Of a stretch of DNA of 64,000 nucleotides, positions 36,047 through 47,181 are shown in pieces (positions within the stretch are counted from its first letter, which is position 1; each line of letters starts with the position of its first letter). A program made the translations under genes and the position numbers. This DNA comes from an uncultured Methylophilaceae bacterium (lineage in GTDB: Bacteria > Pseudomonadota > Gammaproteobacteria > Burkholderiales > Methylophilaceae). Under the pieces are notes generated by a model. It did not search any database and was not told where the DNA came from. It saw nothing but the letters and a program-made list of their open reading frames with translations. Where the stretch lies: contig CAIQFD010000020.1 of the NCBI GenBank assembly GCA_903870995.1, positions 54,851 to 118,850 on the forward strand, read 5' to 3'.

Positions 36047-36105
36047 GAGCGAGATTTTTGATGGCTTGCCCACAATTTTTTTAATGAACAGATTAAGCAA
36101 TTGCC

Positions 36106-36927
36106 ATGAATCTACCAGTCGATTTTTCTTCGCAGCATATTCCTCCAAGTACGATGGAGGATGTTCAAAATTTACCAGATGTGCGTGCAATTGCGATTGA
36201 TCGCGTAGGCATTAAGGGTATTAGACACCCGATCCAAATCCAAGAGAAGTCAGGCGCGGTTCAACATACGGTAGCGAGTTTCAATATGCTTGTGGCCTTG
36301 CCGCATGATGTTAAAGGCACGCATATGTCGCGATTTGTAGAAATTTTGAATGGAAACGAACAAGCTTTTAGCCTGGCTGCGTTTTCTGAAATGCTCGACC
36401 ACATGGCACAAAAGCTAGAAGCCAATACCGGACGCATTGAAATGCAGTTTCCGTACTTTGTGAATAAAACAGCACCAGTATCAGGCGTGAAGAGTTTGAT
36501 GGATTATGAAGTCAGCTTGGTAGGCGAGATTAAAGCAGGCCATACAAAAAGCGTGATGCTTAAAGTCTTGGTGCCTGTGACTAGCTTGTGTCCATGCTCT
36601 AAAAAGATTTCAAATTACGGTGCGCATAATCAGCGCTCCCATGTCACCGTCAGTGCCAAGGTGTTGGGTGAAATGCATATTGAAGACATCATTGATTTGG
36701 TTGAAGCGCAGGCTTCAGCCCAACTATATGGCTTGCTCAAACGCCCAGATGAAAAATATGTCACCGAGCATGCTTATGACAATCCTAAATTCGTTGAAGA
36801 TATGGTGCGTGATGTCGCTGCACAACTCAATGCGGAGCCTCGCATTGGTGCTTACACCGTTGAATGTGAGAATTTCGAATCTATCCATAATCACTCAGCT
36901 TTTGCAGTGATAGAAGGCAAACAGTGA
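36106..36927 (+). CDS. folE2: FolE2, GTP cyclohydrolase I type 2
   Basis: 273 residues of the FolE2/COG1469 family, with [20 protein letters not shown] (the metal-binding Cys motif) and the C-terminal [12 protein letters not shown]. It makes dihydroneopterin triphosphate from GTP, the first step of folate synthesis. FolE2 enzymes are often used under zinc limitation, but I see no Zur box. The NarL-type site and the location between amine operons suggest that it boosts tetrahydrofolate supply for C1 transfer. Confidence 0.95.
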   Translation: MNLPVDFSSQHIPPSTMEDVQNLPDVRAIAIDRVGIKGIRHPIQIQEKSGAVQHTVASFNMLVALPHDVKGTHMSRFVEILNGNEQAFSLAAFSEMLDHMAQKLEANTGRIEMQFPYFVNKTAPVSGVKSLMDYEVSLVGEIKAGHTKSVMLKVLVPVTSLCPCSKKISNYGAHNQRSHVTVSAKVLGEMHIEDIIDLVEAQASAQLYGLLKRPDEKYVTEHAYDNPKFVEDMVRDVAAQLNAEPRIGAYTVECENFESIHNHSAFAVIEGKQ

Positions 36928-36931
36928 TCGT

Positions 36932-38113
36932 ATGAATGACATTAATCCTCTGTTTTTAGATGCCACTCTTTTGATGGCTGAGCAACTAAGCGCTCATAAA
37001 AGTAGCATAGCAAGCACACACCAAGCTGTAGTGATTAGTCCGATTGAGGACATTATTAAAGAAATTAGCCTAGGCAAAATGGTGGTCTTGGTCGATGAAG
37101 AGGATCGTGAAAACGAAGGCGACTTAATTGTTGCTGCGGAGTTTGTCACAGCAGATCATATCAACTTTATGGCGACGCACGGACGGGGCTTAATTTGCTT
37201 AACTTTGACTGAGGACCGTTGTAAACAACTTAATCTATCGCCCATGGTGCAACGTAATGGCGCCAAAATGGGCACGAATTTTACAGCGTCAATTGAAGCC
37301 GCAAGTGGGGTAACAACAGGCATTTCAACAGCGGATAGAGCACATACTATTTTGACGGCAGTGCAACCTGAAGCTAAATCTGAAGATATTGTGAGCCCTG
37401 GTCATGTATTCCCATTAATGGCCCAGACAGGTGGTGTTTTAGCACGTGCAGGACACACGGAAGCGGGGTGTGATATTGCCGAGCTAGCGGGTTTAACGCC
37501 TGCCGCAGTAATTTGTGAAATTTTAAAAGATGATGGCGAAATGGCACGATTGCCAGATTTGGTCACTTTTGCCGCTGAGCATGATTTGAAAATTGGCACG
37601 ATTGCAGATTTAATTAATTATCGTAGTCAAACTGAACGCCTAGTATCACGGGTTGCTGAACGTGAGGTTCAAACACCTTATGGCACATTTAATTTAGTGG
37701 CATTTCACGATGCAACTGCTAATGAAACGCACTTGGCCTTGGTCAAAGGAGACGTGGCTCAACATGAAAGTGTGATGGTGCGGGTGCATGAGCCTTTATC
37801 AGTGTTCGATTTGTTAGATGCTAATAGTCAGCATCATAGTTGGAGTGTGCCGCACGCAATGAAGGCGATTTCTGATGCGGGTGCCGGCGTGATTGTGATG
37901 CTTAGACGCCAAGAAAGCAGTGAAGACTTGTTACGCACGATGCAGTCTGCAGAGCAAACGATGAGCAACAAACATACGCTTAAGGATTACGGCATTGGCG
38001 CACAAATACTGCGTGATTTGGGCGTGACTAAAATGCGTTTGATGGCAGAACCTCGCAAGATTAGCAGCATGGCGGGTTTTGGTTTAGAAGTGCTTGAGTT
38101 TATTAGGCGTTGA
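36932..38113 (+). CDS. ribB: RibBX: 3,4-dihydroxy-2-butanone 4-phosphate synthase with degenerate GTP cyclohydrolase II domain
   Basis: 393 residues. The N-terminal RibB domain (from about residue 35) has VVLVDEEDRENEGDLIVAAEF and HGRGLICLTL. The C-terminal half resembles RibA, but the zinc-binding Cys cluster and its surroundings are missing (VRVHEPLSVFDLLD in place of the usual VRVHSECLTGD). The protein therefore probably makes only the butanone precursor of riboflavin. It is 4 bases after folE2 and likely co-transcribed, giving joint folate and flavin supply. Confidence 0.9.
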   Translation: MNDINPLFLDATLLMAEQLSAHKSSIASTHQAVVISPIEDIIKEISLGKMVVLVDEEDRENEGDLIVAAEFVTADHINFMATHGRGLICLTLTEDRCKQLNLSPMVQRNGAKMGTNFTASIEAASGVTTGISTADRAHTILTAVQPEAKSEDIVSPGHVFPLMAQTGGVLARAGHTEAGCDIAELAGLTPAAVICEILKDDGEMARLPDLVTFAAEHDLKIGTIADLINYRSQTERLVSRVAEREVQTPYGTFNLVAFHDATANETHLALVKGDVAQHESVMVRVHEPLSVFDLLDANSQHHSWSVPHAMKAISDAGAGVIVMLRRQESSEDLLRTMQSAEQTMSNKHTLKDYGIGAQILRDLGVTKMRLMAEPRKISSMAGFGLEVLEFIRR

Positions 38114-38134
38114 GTTTAGTAGCCCCGGAATTGA

Positions 38135-38251
38135 TTAATCCTGGTAATGGCTAACAAATTTTCGGGCGCAAATTAAACAAATAAAACTTGCACCACCGAT
38201 AATCAAAATGGCCAGTAAGTCGGCGCCAGCATATCCCCAAAATGTACTCAT
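38135..38251 (-). CDS. 38-aa single-span membrane peptide
   Basis: An open frame MSTFWGYAGADLLAILIIGG and onward to HYQD, with one membrane segment (about residues 10-29) and a basic/aromatic tail. SD AAAGGA is well placed on the minus strand. It lies 20 bases after the 92-aa gene and probably belongs to the same minus-strand operon. No family recognised. Confidence 0.55.
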   Translation of the reverse strand: MSTFWGYAGADLLAILIIGGASFICLICARKFVSHYQD

Positions 38252-38271
38252 AAAAATCCTTTATGCTTATT

Positions 38272-38550
38272 TTATATCAAGCCTGTGTCTTGCATTCTTG
38301 ATCTGCCGAAATCTGATAATTGATATTTGAAAACCAGTTTATGCCCGCCATTATGAATATCGAGCTTTTCTTCTAGCCGAGTAATCAATCCTCCAGCCGC
38401 TAACTCATCCAATGCAATGCGAATAGTATTTTCAGCATACTCACCAGCACTGCCATACTCTTCAAAAGTTTGTGCAATTAATGATTGATCCCACAAGCTA
38501 TCCACTTTGCTTAACGCAACGAGTAAGAAGCCTTTTTGATGCAGTTTCAT
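38272..38550 (-). CDS. Small winged-helix-like protein of unknown function
   Basis: 92 residues: the segment AENTIRIALDELAAGGLITRLEE followed by a two-stranded region (HKLVFKYQLSDFGRSRM) looks like a winged-helix fold of a small regulator. It is located 18 bases after the DMT transporter gene. Function unknown. Confidence 0.65.
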   Translation of the reverse strand: MKLHQKGFLLVALSKVDSLWDQSLIAQTFEEYGSAGEYAENTIRIALDELAAGGLITRLEEKLDIHNGGHKLVFKYQLSDFGRSRMQDTGLI

Positions 38551-38568
38551 TTTAGCAGTCCTTTTTCT

Positions 38569-39627
38569 TTAGGAGTGGTCGCGTAACTCAGAGACCGACT
38601 CTGCCGATTCGCTGAACATTACAAAGCTACCCAACACTGTCAGTACTAAGCCGACAATGAAATACCACTCAGGAAGTTGTAAGGTGAATGCGGCAATAAA
38701 GATAAGCGCGAACACGGCATATAAATTGCCAATCGCCTCGCCTCTCCCAACGCCTATCAAGCTAAAACTCTTATAGAAGGCGGTATAACAATACGCATGG
38801 CAAGCTGCCGCTAAGGTAATCCACAGCATGGCATTGCTGTGTGTGACGGTGCCGACGATTAAGTCTTTAATAGGCAAATCGGTAAACATGGCTAAGAAAG
38901 GCAAAATAAATACGCCCCAAAAAGCAATTTCAAATGTAAAGCGGCAATGAATGCCAACGTCAGGGTCTGAAACATCCATGGCTCTGCCAGCCACTGCGCC
39001 TTCTGCACCCCAGCCAATGGCTGACATGATGCCACCGAAATAGCCAAGCCAAGCGTGGTGATTGTTAGGGTCTATTTCGCCAAACATGCTCGGGCCGTAA
39101 ATGACCACGCCACCAAAAATAATAATGGCCATACCAAGGGCTGCGCGACTGGAGATTTTTTCTTTATACCAAAGTCTGGCAATCACAGCGCCAATCACCG
39201 GATAGAAAAGGGATGTCACTGCCGCGAAAACAGGCCCCACAAAGCCCATCGCCATATAAGAGCCAAAAATCGCCATTGGCCCACCACATAAAGAAGCTAG
39301 GGCATACCATTTTGAAATTTTGCGGAAACGTACGATGGTGCGTCCGTAGTCTTTCACTTTGCCTAAAACGGCATTCCATAATAGTAGAAACAGAAAAACG
39401 GTAATCGCATGCACCCAAGTCATGACTGCCGTCGCTGCAAGGCGCAAAGATTGGGCATCTGCAGGAATGTCTACATAAGGATGTTCAGACCACAAGGCGG
39501 TACCTGGCACATACCAAGCGCCCCACAGAATCGCGGTCCAAAGTGCCCAAGCAAAGCCCCATCTCTGGCTTCTGGCGTAGTGACGGTTTAGTGCAATGGA
39601 TAAAGCGGATGATGGATTGTTAGACAT
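38569..39627 (-). CDS. DMT-superfamily (EamA-like) transporter
   Basis: 352 residues with about ten membrane helices in two repeats and Gly-rich turns (GPMAIFGSYMAMGFVGPVF, GRGEAIGNLYAVFAL). It is longer than typical EamA proteins because of a basic N-terminal extension. The substrate is not inferable. It leads the operon with the 92-aa and 38-aa products, and lies between amine operons. Confidence 0.8.
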   Translation of the reverse strand: MSNNPSSALSIALNRHYARSQRWGFAWALWTAILWGAWYVPGTALWSEHPYVDIPADAQSLRLAATAVMTWVHAITVFLFLLLWNAVLGKVKDYGRTIVRFRKISKWYALASLCGGPMAIFGSYMAMGFVGPVFAAVTSLFYPVIGAVIARLWYKEKISSRAALGMAIIIFGGVVIYGPSMFGEIDPNNHHAWLGYFGGIMSAIGWGAEGAVAGRAMDVSDPDVGIHCRFTFEIAFWGVFILPFLAMFTDLPIKDLIVGTVTHSNAMLWITLAAACHAYCYTAFYKSFSLIGVGRGEAIGNLYAVFALIFIAAFTLQLPEWYFIVGLVLTVLGSFVMFSESAESVSELRDHS

Positions 39628-39658
39628 ATTGTGAGTTATTTAATTAAGGTGAGTTTGC

Positions 39659-40054
39659 CTAATGGTTTACTAATCGCTCTGCTACAGGTTTAAAAATAAG
39701 CATGAGTTTTTGTTGAATATCGTCTGTCATCGAAACAGCACTCATAGCTTTTTTCATACAGCTTAACCAAATATCTTTAGATTCTATATCTACCTCAACA
39801 TGAGCATGCATGGTTTTAAGGTTGGCATGACCATGCTTTTCTAAGTACAACTTAGGGCCACCTAAAAATCCAGACATAAATAAGTGTTGTTCAAGTTTGG
39901 AGTTGGCGATGCCGTTGCCTCTTAGATGAAGAATATGTAATTTTTTGGCAGCCTCATCAGTTTCGACAATGTTGTAGAAGGTTTCAACGAGTCGATGAAC
40001 GCCTTCGTCGCCACCAATCTCGTCATATAAGCTTTTTTGAGTGCCAATGGCCAT
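39659..40054 (-). CDS. Group II truncated haemoglobin
   Basis: 131 residues from ATG 40054. Truncated-globin features are YDEIGGDEGVHRLVETFY, SGFLGGPKLYLEKHG, proximal His (about 83, in TMHAHVEV) and Trp in DIWLSCMKKAM, typical of group II. It may bind O2 or scavenge NO. It is divergent from the 40.4-kb permease and shares its control region. It is separate from the globin at 44.6 kb. Confidence 0.9.
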   Translation of the reverse strand: MAIGTQKSLYDEIGGDEGVHRLVETFYNIVETDEAAKKLHILHLRGNGIANSKLEQHLFMSGFLGGPKLYLEKHGHANLKTMHAHVEVDIESKDIWLSCMKKAMSAVSMTDDIQQKLMLIFKPVAERLVNH

Positions 40055-40403
40055 GATTAACAAATGCTTAAACTCATTAAATTAAGAGTAACAATATCAC
40101 CAGCTAGGGCTTTCGTTAATCGCCTATAAGATGTAACACTAAAGAAGTATTGCGCTGCAATGTGTTGGTCAAGATGATAAGTAATTGAATTTTCTTATCA
40201 AAAACTACCCCTTAGGGAGTAATCCTTATTGAGAATTGTAGAGAACTAATGCTTGTCATCAAAATAGGTGCCAATGCGGAAAGGGTTTTTCATTTTCGTA
40301 TCAAATTTTTATAAGTAGGGTGGCTGGCCTTGGGATATGGTTTTATTAAGCTGACTAAGGCCTGAATTGATGTAAGTAATAACGTCAAAAAAGGGGATAT
40401 AAA
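40055..40403. promoter_or_regulatory. Divergent region between truncated haemoglobin and APC permease
   Basis: Besides the NarL-type site at 40206 this gap holds a perfect 7-base inverted repeat TGATAAG-N12-CTTATCA at 40175-40200, ending 5 bases before that site. The leader to the permease is about 150 bases and contains a possible GGCCTT/AAGGCC pairing. The permease SD AAGGGG is just before its TTG start. Confidence 0.5.
40206..40237 (+). promoter_or_regulatory. NarL-type palindrome plus TGAGAATT block, upstream of the APC permease
   Basis: TACCCCTTAGGGAGTA (40206-40221), whose left heptamer is a perfect TACYNMT match. ATCCTTA follows, then TGAGAATT at 40230, the same 24-base offset as at the other sites. 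Confidence 0.75.
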
Positions 40404-42059
40404 TTGAGTAATTCTTCGGCAGATAGCGCAACCCTGCAGCGTAAGATTGGCTGGCAAGGTGCGTTTTGGGTGGCAAGTGGCGTTCCAGCCCTTGTTTTGT
40501 TTTCAATTGGTGCGATTGCAGCAACCGTTGGCAAGCCTTCATGGCTAGTATGGATGTTGTCGATTGGTTTTGGTTTTATCCAAGCCTTTACGTACGCTGA
40601 AATTGCGGGCTTGTTCCCACATAAATCTGGCGGCGCATCAGTTTACGGTGCGGTTGCTTGGGTGCGATATAGTAAATTCGTTGCGCCAGTTTCGGTCTGG
40701 TGTAATTGGTTTGCTTGGTCGCCGGTGTTAGCCATTGGCTCAGGCTTGGCCGCAGGTTATATCCTAAGTGCATTGTTTGCGCCGGATGCTGTGATCAACA
40801 CATGGCAAATCACCTTGCTCGATTTGAGCGGTATTAAAGAGGGTTTGAGCTTAAGAATTAATGCTACCTTCTTATTAGGTGCTGCAGTGTTGTTAACTGT
40901 ATTTGGTATTCAACACGGTGGTATTTTGCGTTCTGCAAAAGCAACCATGATTCTAGGTGTGACCGCATTGGTTCCGCTGATGTTGATTGGTCTTGTGCCT
41001 ATTATCACTGGCGATGTTCCTCAAGCTAACTTCTTCCCACTTGCTCCTTTAGCACATGGTGCTGATGGTAGTGTGGTTGATGGTATCTGGGATATCGAAG
41101 GCTGGAAATTGATGGCTGGTGGTTTGTTCATTGCAGCTTGGTCAACTTATGGTTTTGAAACAGCAGTGTGTTACACACGCGAATTCAGAAATCCTAAAAC
41201 TGACACATTCAAAGCAATTTTCTACTCTGGTTTACTTTGTATCGCCGTTTTCACTTTAGTGCCAATTGCATTCCAAGGTCATTTGGGCTTGGGTCATATG
41301 GTTACGCCAGCTGTGGTTGACGCAGCAGGTGTAGTGACAACGCCAGCAGTTTATGACGGTATGTTAGGTGCTGACATTTACAGCGGCATGGGCGTTGCAG
41401 CGGTGATGTCAGGTATGTTGGGTGGCGGCAAGATTGTTGCAGCTGTTTTAGTGGTGATGATGGTGTTGGCTTTGCTCTTATCTATCATGACTTCGATGGC
41501 TGGCTCATCACGCACGCTATATCAAGCATCTGTGGATGGTTGGTTGCCTAAGTACTTATCACACGTGAATGCGCATGGCGCACCTACACGTGCGATGTGG
41601 ACAGACTTATGCTTCAACTTAATTTTACTCATGATGTCTGATTATGTGTTTGTACTAGCAGCTTCTAACGTTGGCTATATCATTTTCAACTTCTTAAACT
41701 TGAATGCTGGCTGGATTCATAGATTGGACCGTCCTTTATGGGAAAGACCATACAAAGCGCCGACTATTCTTTTGGTTCTTGGTGGTTTATTAAGCTTCGT
41801 TAACTTAGCTTTAATGGGTATGGGTGCAGATATTTGGGGTGTCGGTACATTAAAAGCAGGTTTGATTTTTGCTGCTTTGATTATCCCAGTGTTTATCTAT
41901 AGACACTTTATTCAAGATAAAGGCGTGTTCCCTACAGCAATGCTTGAAGACATGCACATCGCTCATGATGAAGCAGGTGTATCAAGTCGTGCTGGCATCT
42001 TGCCATACCTAGCATTAATTGCTGGTGTTGCAGTGGTGTACTTCACACATAGCTTGTAA
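40404..42059 (+). CDS. APC-family permease (probable methylated-amine uptake)
   Basis: 551 residues, about 12-14 membrane helices, with the APC start WQGAFWVASGVPALVLFSIGAI, AWSTYGFETAVCYTREFRNPK and a region DGWLPKYLSHVNAHGAPTRAMW. TTG start with strong SD AAGGGG. It is longer than the 33.4-kb permease and not closely similar. Immediate proximity to tmd and a shared upstream motif suggest trimethylamine or dimethylamine uptake. The substrate is inference. Confidence 0.85.
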   Translation: MSNSSADSATLQRKIGWQGAFWVASGVPALVLFSIGAIAATVGKPSWLVWMLSIGFGFIQAFTYAEIAGLFPHKSGGASVYGAVAWVRYSKFVAPVSVWCNWFAWSPVLAIGSGLAAGYILSALFAPDAVINTWQITLLDLSGIKEGLSLRINATFLLGAAVLLTVFGIQHGGILRSAKATMILGVTALVPLMLIGLVPIITGDVPQANFFPLAPLAHGADGSVVDGIWDIEGWKLMAGGLFIAAWSTYGFETAVCYTREFRNPKTDTFKAIFYSGLLCIAVFTLVPIAFQGHLGLGHMVTPAVVDAAGVVTTPAVYDGMLGADIYSGMGVAAVMSGMLGGGKIVAAVLVVMMVLALLLSIMTSMAGSSRTLYQASVDGWLPKYLSHVNAHGAPTRAMWTDLCFNLILLMMSDYVFVLAASNVGYIIFNFLNLNAGWIHRLDRPLWERPYKAPTILLVLGGLLSFVNLALMGMGADIWGVGTLKAGLIFAALIIPVFIYRHFIQDKGVFPTAMLEDMHIAHDEAGVSSRAGILPYLALIAGVAVVYFTHSL

Positions 42060-42098
42060 GAAAGTGCGCATAAAGGCGTAAGCCTAAGCGTCTAAGAC

Positions 42099-42131
42099 AA
42101 AAAGGTGGCCAGGAAACTGACCACCTTTTTT
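42099..42131 (+). terminator. Terminator after the APC permease
   Basis: AAAAAGGTGG, CAG, a GAAA loop, then CTG and CCACCTTTTTT, with one C/A mismatch in the stem. Confidence 0.85.
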
Positions 42132-42179
42132 ATTGATGTTAGTCATTGTGGGCAGACTTTATTTTTGAGTCTCAATCAA

Positions 42180-44485
<2,306 letters not shown>

Positions 44486-44577
44486 TTTGTAGGTCTTCAT
44501 GAGAAAGGTCACCGCAAAACATCGCGGTGACACCCTCTCTGGTTAACCATAAGTATTAACGATAGATAAAAAACATC

Positions 44578-45009
44578 ATGACGCCAACACAAATCGCAGT
44601 TGTACAGGCTTCCTGGCAAAAAGTGGATGCTGGGCACCATGAAGTTGCTGAGATGTTTTATCAAAAATTATTCGAATTGGCGCCTGAATTGCGCCAGTTT
44701 TATCAAACCGATTTACAGCAATATGGTGATCGCTTAATGCGTAACTTGGGACTGGCTGTGAGCAGCCTTAGCCGTTTAGATAGCGTATTCCCTATGTTGC
44801 AAGACTTTGCGGCGCAGCGCGTTGAGCGCGGGATCAAGGATGGCTATGAGACGGTGGTGCGTAATGCCATGTTGTGGGCATTAGAACAGCGCTTAGCTGA
44901 GTCATTTACGCAAGAGGTAAGAACCGCTTGGAATGAAACCTATAGTTTGCTGACTGGCATTATTGGGCGCGGAACAAGCGCTTCGCTGGTAGGTGAGTTT
45001 ACAGATTGA
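44578..45009 (+). CDS. Globin lacking the proximal (F8) histidine
   Basis: 143 residues of the single-domain bacterial globin family (MTPTQIAVVQASWQKV, LRQFYQTDLQQYGDRLM, LWALEQRLAESFTQEVRTAW). In homologues the F8 ligand lies in an RRHxGYGV-type motif. Here the same place reads AAQRVERGI, with Arg-81 for His. The protein may therefore not bind heme in the normal way. It sits between tmd and the membrane oxidoreductase, so it may be a regulator or partner of that electron pathway. Confidence 0.8.
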   Translation: MTPTQIAVVQASWQKVDAGHHEVAEMFYQKLFELAPELRQFYQTDLQQYGDRLMRNLGLAVSSLSRLDSVFPMLQDFAAQRVERGIKDGYETVVRNAMLWALEQRLAESFTQEVRTAWNETYSLLTGIIGRGTSASLVGEFTD

Positions 45010-45042
45010 TTTGGCCTCAATAACCAATAAGAGTATATCGAC

Positions 45043-47181
45043 ATGACCAATCCTATTGAAATTACGCGGATCCTGTTTGAGGACTTTCAACCTCAAACCA
45101 TCCATCTTTTTTACGCATTTGGTTATGCGGCCATTGCAGCATTTATTTATGGCACCTACACACAAATTCGAAAATATCGCCGCGGTAAAGCTGATGGCTC
45201 TTGGGGTGAGTTGTTATGCCGCTTTTGGGACATGGTTAAAACCATGGGAACCCATCGCACCCTAGTGCGTCGCGACAAAAAAGCAGGCCGCGCACATGCG
45301 CTAATTTTCTTTGGTTTTGTCTTGTTGTTTATCGGTACATCGACCATTACTCTGGAATACGACATTCTTGCGCCTTTGTTCGGCGTTAAGTTTTGGTATG
45401 GCAATTTTTACTTGTGGTTCTCACTAGTATTAGACATCGCTGGTTTTGGCCTGATTCTTGGCTTACTCTACATGATGTATCGCCGCAAGTGGATGAAGCT
45501 TCCTAAATTAAGCTATGCACGTCTTGATCGGCAACCAGGTGACCCTGATTTCGACCGCCCACAATATCGCCGTGAAGACTGGGCTTTTTTGTGGTCATTT
45601 ATCTTAATTGGTATTACAGGCTTCGTTCTAGAAGCAACGCGCTTGGTTTGGTTGAGTGGACGTCCATCTGTGTGGGATTACCGTATGTGGTCTCCAATTG
45701 GCGCAGCGCTGGCACACACTATGCAAGCAGTAGGTTTAACACCTGAAGGCGCAGCCGCGCTGAGACCTAACTTATGGTGGTTCCACGGTTTGCTTTCACT
45801 CACCTTTATTGCATTTATCCCGCACACAAAAATTAAGCATATCTTTACTGCTGCTGCGTCATTGATGTTCAAAGATCCATTGGCTGGTCGACGTTTGCCA
45901 CGTGTGCCAGATGATCAAAAAAGTGCTGGTTATAAAACCATTACTGACTTGACTTGGAAAAACCTCTTACATCTTGATGCATGTACTAAATGCGGTCGTT
46001 GCCAAGAGGCCTGTCCCGCTAATGCGGTCGGTGCACCATTGTCACCTCGTGATGTGATTCTTTCGTTGCGTGAGTTTGCGAACAACACGCTGAACAAAAA
46101 AGAGCTACCTAAAGAGGCTGAGCTTGATATTCACGGTAAAGATGTTGGTCAAGTCTTTATGGAGACCTTATGGTCATGCCGTACTTGTTTGGCTTGTGTG
46201 GAAATTTGTCCAGTCGCCGTTGAGCATGTGCCTATCATTGTACAAATGCGTCGCAACTTGGTTGAACAAGGCGAAATGGAGCCATTGCTTGAGAAGACCT
46301 TACAAACCATTCATAAGAGCGGTAACTCATTCGGCGAGTCGAAACGTAAGCGTGCTGCTTGGGCAAAAGACTTATCGTTCGAGATTAAAGATGCGCGCAC
46401 TGACCCAGTTGATATCCTTTGGTTTGTAGGTGACTACGCTTCGTTTGACCCGCGCAACCAAAAAGTAACGCGCGCGTTTGCTAAGTTGATGAATGCCGCA
46501 GGTGTCGATTTTGGTTTACTGTTTGAAGGGGAAATGAATGCCGGTAATGATGTGCGTCGTGTGGGCGAGGAGGGCTTGTATGAGTTCTTGGCGACATCGA
46601 ATATTCAGTCTCTAAGTGATTGTGACTTTAATTCTATCGTCACGACTGACCCACATTCTTACAACACGATTCGTAATGAGTATCCAGATTTTGGCGGTAG
46701 TTATGAGATTCAGCATTACAGTACCGTGGTTAAGAAGCTGTTAGAAGAAGGTAAGCTCAAGCTCAAGAAAAAACTAGATTACCGTGTCACTTTCCATGAT
46801 CCCTGCCATTTAGGACGCTTTAACAAGGGCTACGATGCGCCGCGTGACATCTTGAAAATGTTGGGCTGTGAGCTAGTGGAAATGGGCCGTAATCGCGATA
46901 ACTCATTCTGCTGTGGTGCTGGTGGTGGTCGTATTTGGATTCCAGATCCAGTAGGCACTGTGAAGCCATCACAAAACCGGATGAAAGAAGCGGGCGTGAT
47001 TGAAGGGCTACAAGTGTTTGTGGTGAGCTGTCCTAAAGATTTGACCATGTTTGAAGATGCCCTCAAAACATCAGGCTACGAAGGCCAGTTCGTTGTGCGA
47101 GAACTGATTGAATTGATTGATGAGTGCATGGATTACCCAGAGGAAGTGGTAGAGAAAGAAGTCGTCGCGGAGAGTGAATAG
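45043..47181 (+). CDS. DgcB-like membrane Fe-S oxidoreductase (probable ETF:quinone oxidoreductase)
   Basis: 712 residues. The N-terminal membrane part (about 6 helices to residue 275) resembles the heme-b nitrate-reductase-gamma type. Two 4Fe-4S motifs follow at Cys-314/317/320/324 (CTKCGRCQEACP) and Cys-379/382/385/389 (CRTCLACVEICP). CCG domains of heterodisulfide-reductase type come last (HDPCHLGR, CCGAGGGRIW). This is the DgcB/EtfX-like architecture that takes electrons from ETF to quinone. It lies between tmd and etfBA, which supports that role. It overlaps the next gene by 8 bases. Confidence 0.88.
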   Translation: MTNPIEITRILFEDFQPQTIHLFYAFGYAAIAAFIYGTYTQIRKYRRGKADGSWGELLCRFWDMVKTMGTHRTLVRRDKKAGRAHALIFFGFVLLFIGTSTITLEYDILAPLFGVKFWYGNFYLWFSLVLDIAGFGLILGLLYMMYRRKWMKLPKLSYARLDRQPGDPDFDRPQYRREDWAFLWSFILIGITGFVLEATRLVWLSGRPSVWDYRMWSPIGAALAHTMQAVGLTPEGAAALRPNLWWFHGLLSLTFIAFIPHTKIKHIFTAAASLMFKDPLAGRRLPRVPDDQKSAGYKTITDLTWKNLLHLDACTKCGRCQEACPANAVGAPLSPRDVILSLREFANNTLNKKELPKEAELDIHGKDVGQVFMETLWSCRTCLACVEICPVAVEHVPIIVQMRRNLVEQGEMEPLLEKTLQTIHKSGNSFGESKRKRAAWAKDLSFEIKDARTDPVDILWFVGDYASFDPRNQKVTRAFAKLMNAAGVDFGLLFEGEMNAGNDVRRVGEEGLYEFLATSNIQSLSDCDFNSIVTTDPHSYNTIRNEYPDFGGSYEIQHYSTVVKKLLEEGKLKLKKKLDYRVTFHDPCHLGRFNKGYDAPRDILKMLGCELVEMGRNRDNSFCCGAGGGRIWIPDPVGTVKPSQNRMKEAGVIEGLQVFVVSCPKDLTMFEDALKTSGYEGQFVVRELIELIDECMDYPEEVVEKEVVAESE

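Noticed and set aside
35840..36105. FMN riboswitch in front of ribB
   Set aside because: The conserved RFN blocks are absent, and ribB is the second gene after folE2.
36932..38113. Bifunctional RibBA
   Set aside because: The GTP cyclohydrolase II zinc cysteines are missing, so only the RibB activity is supported.
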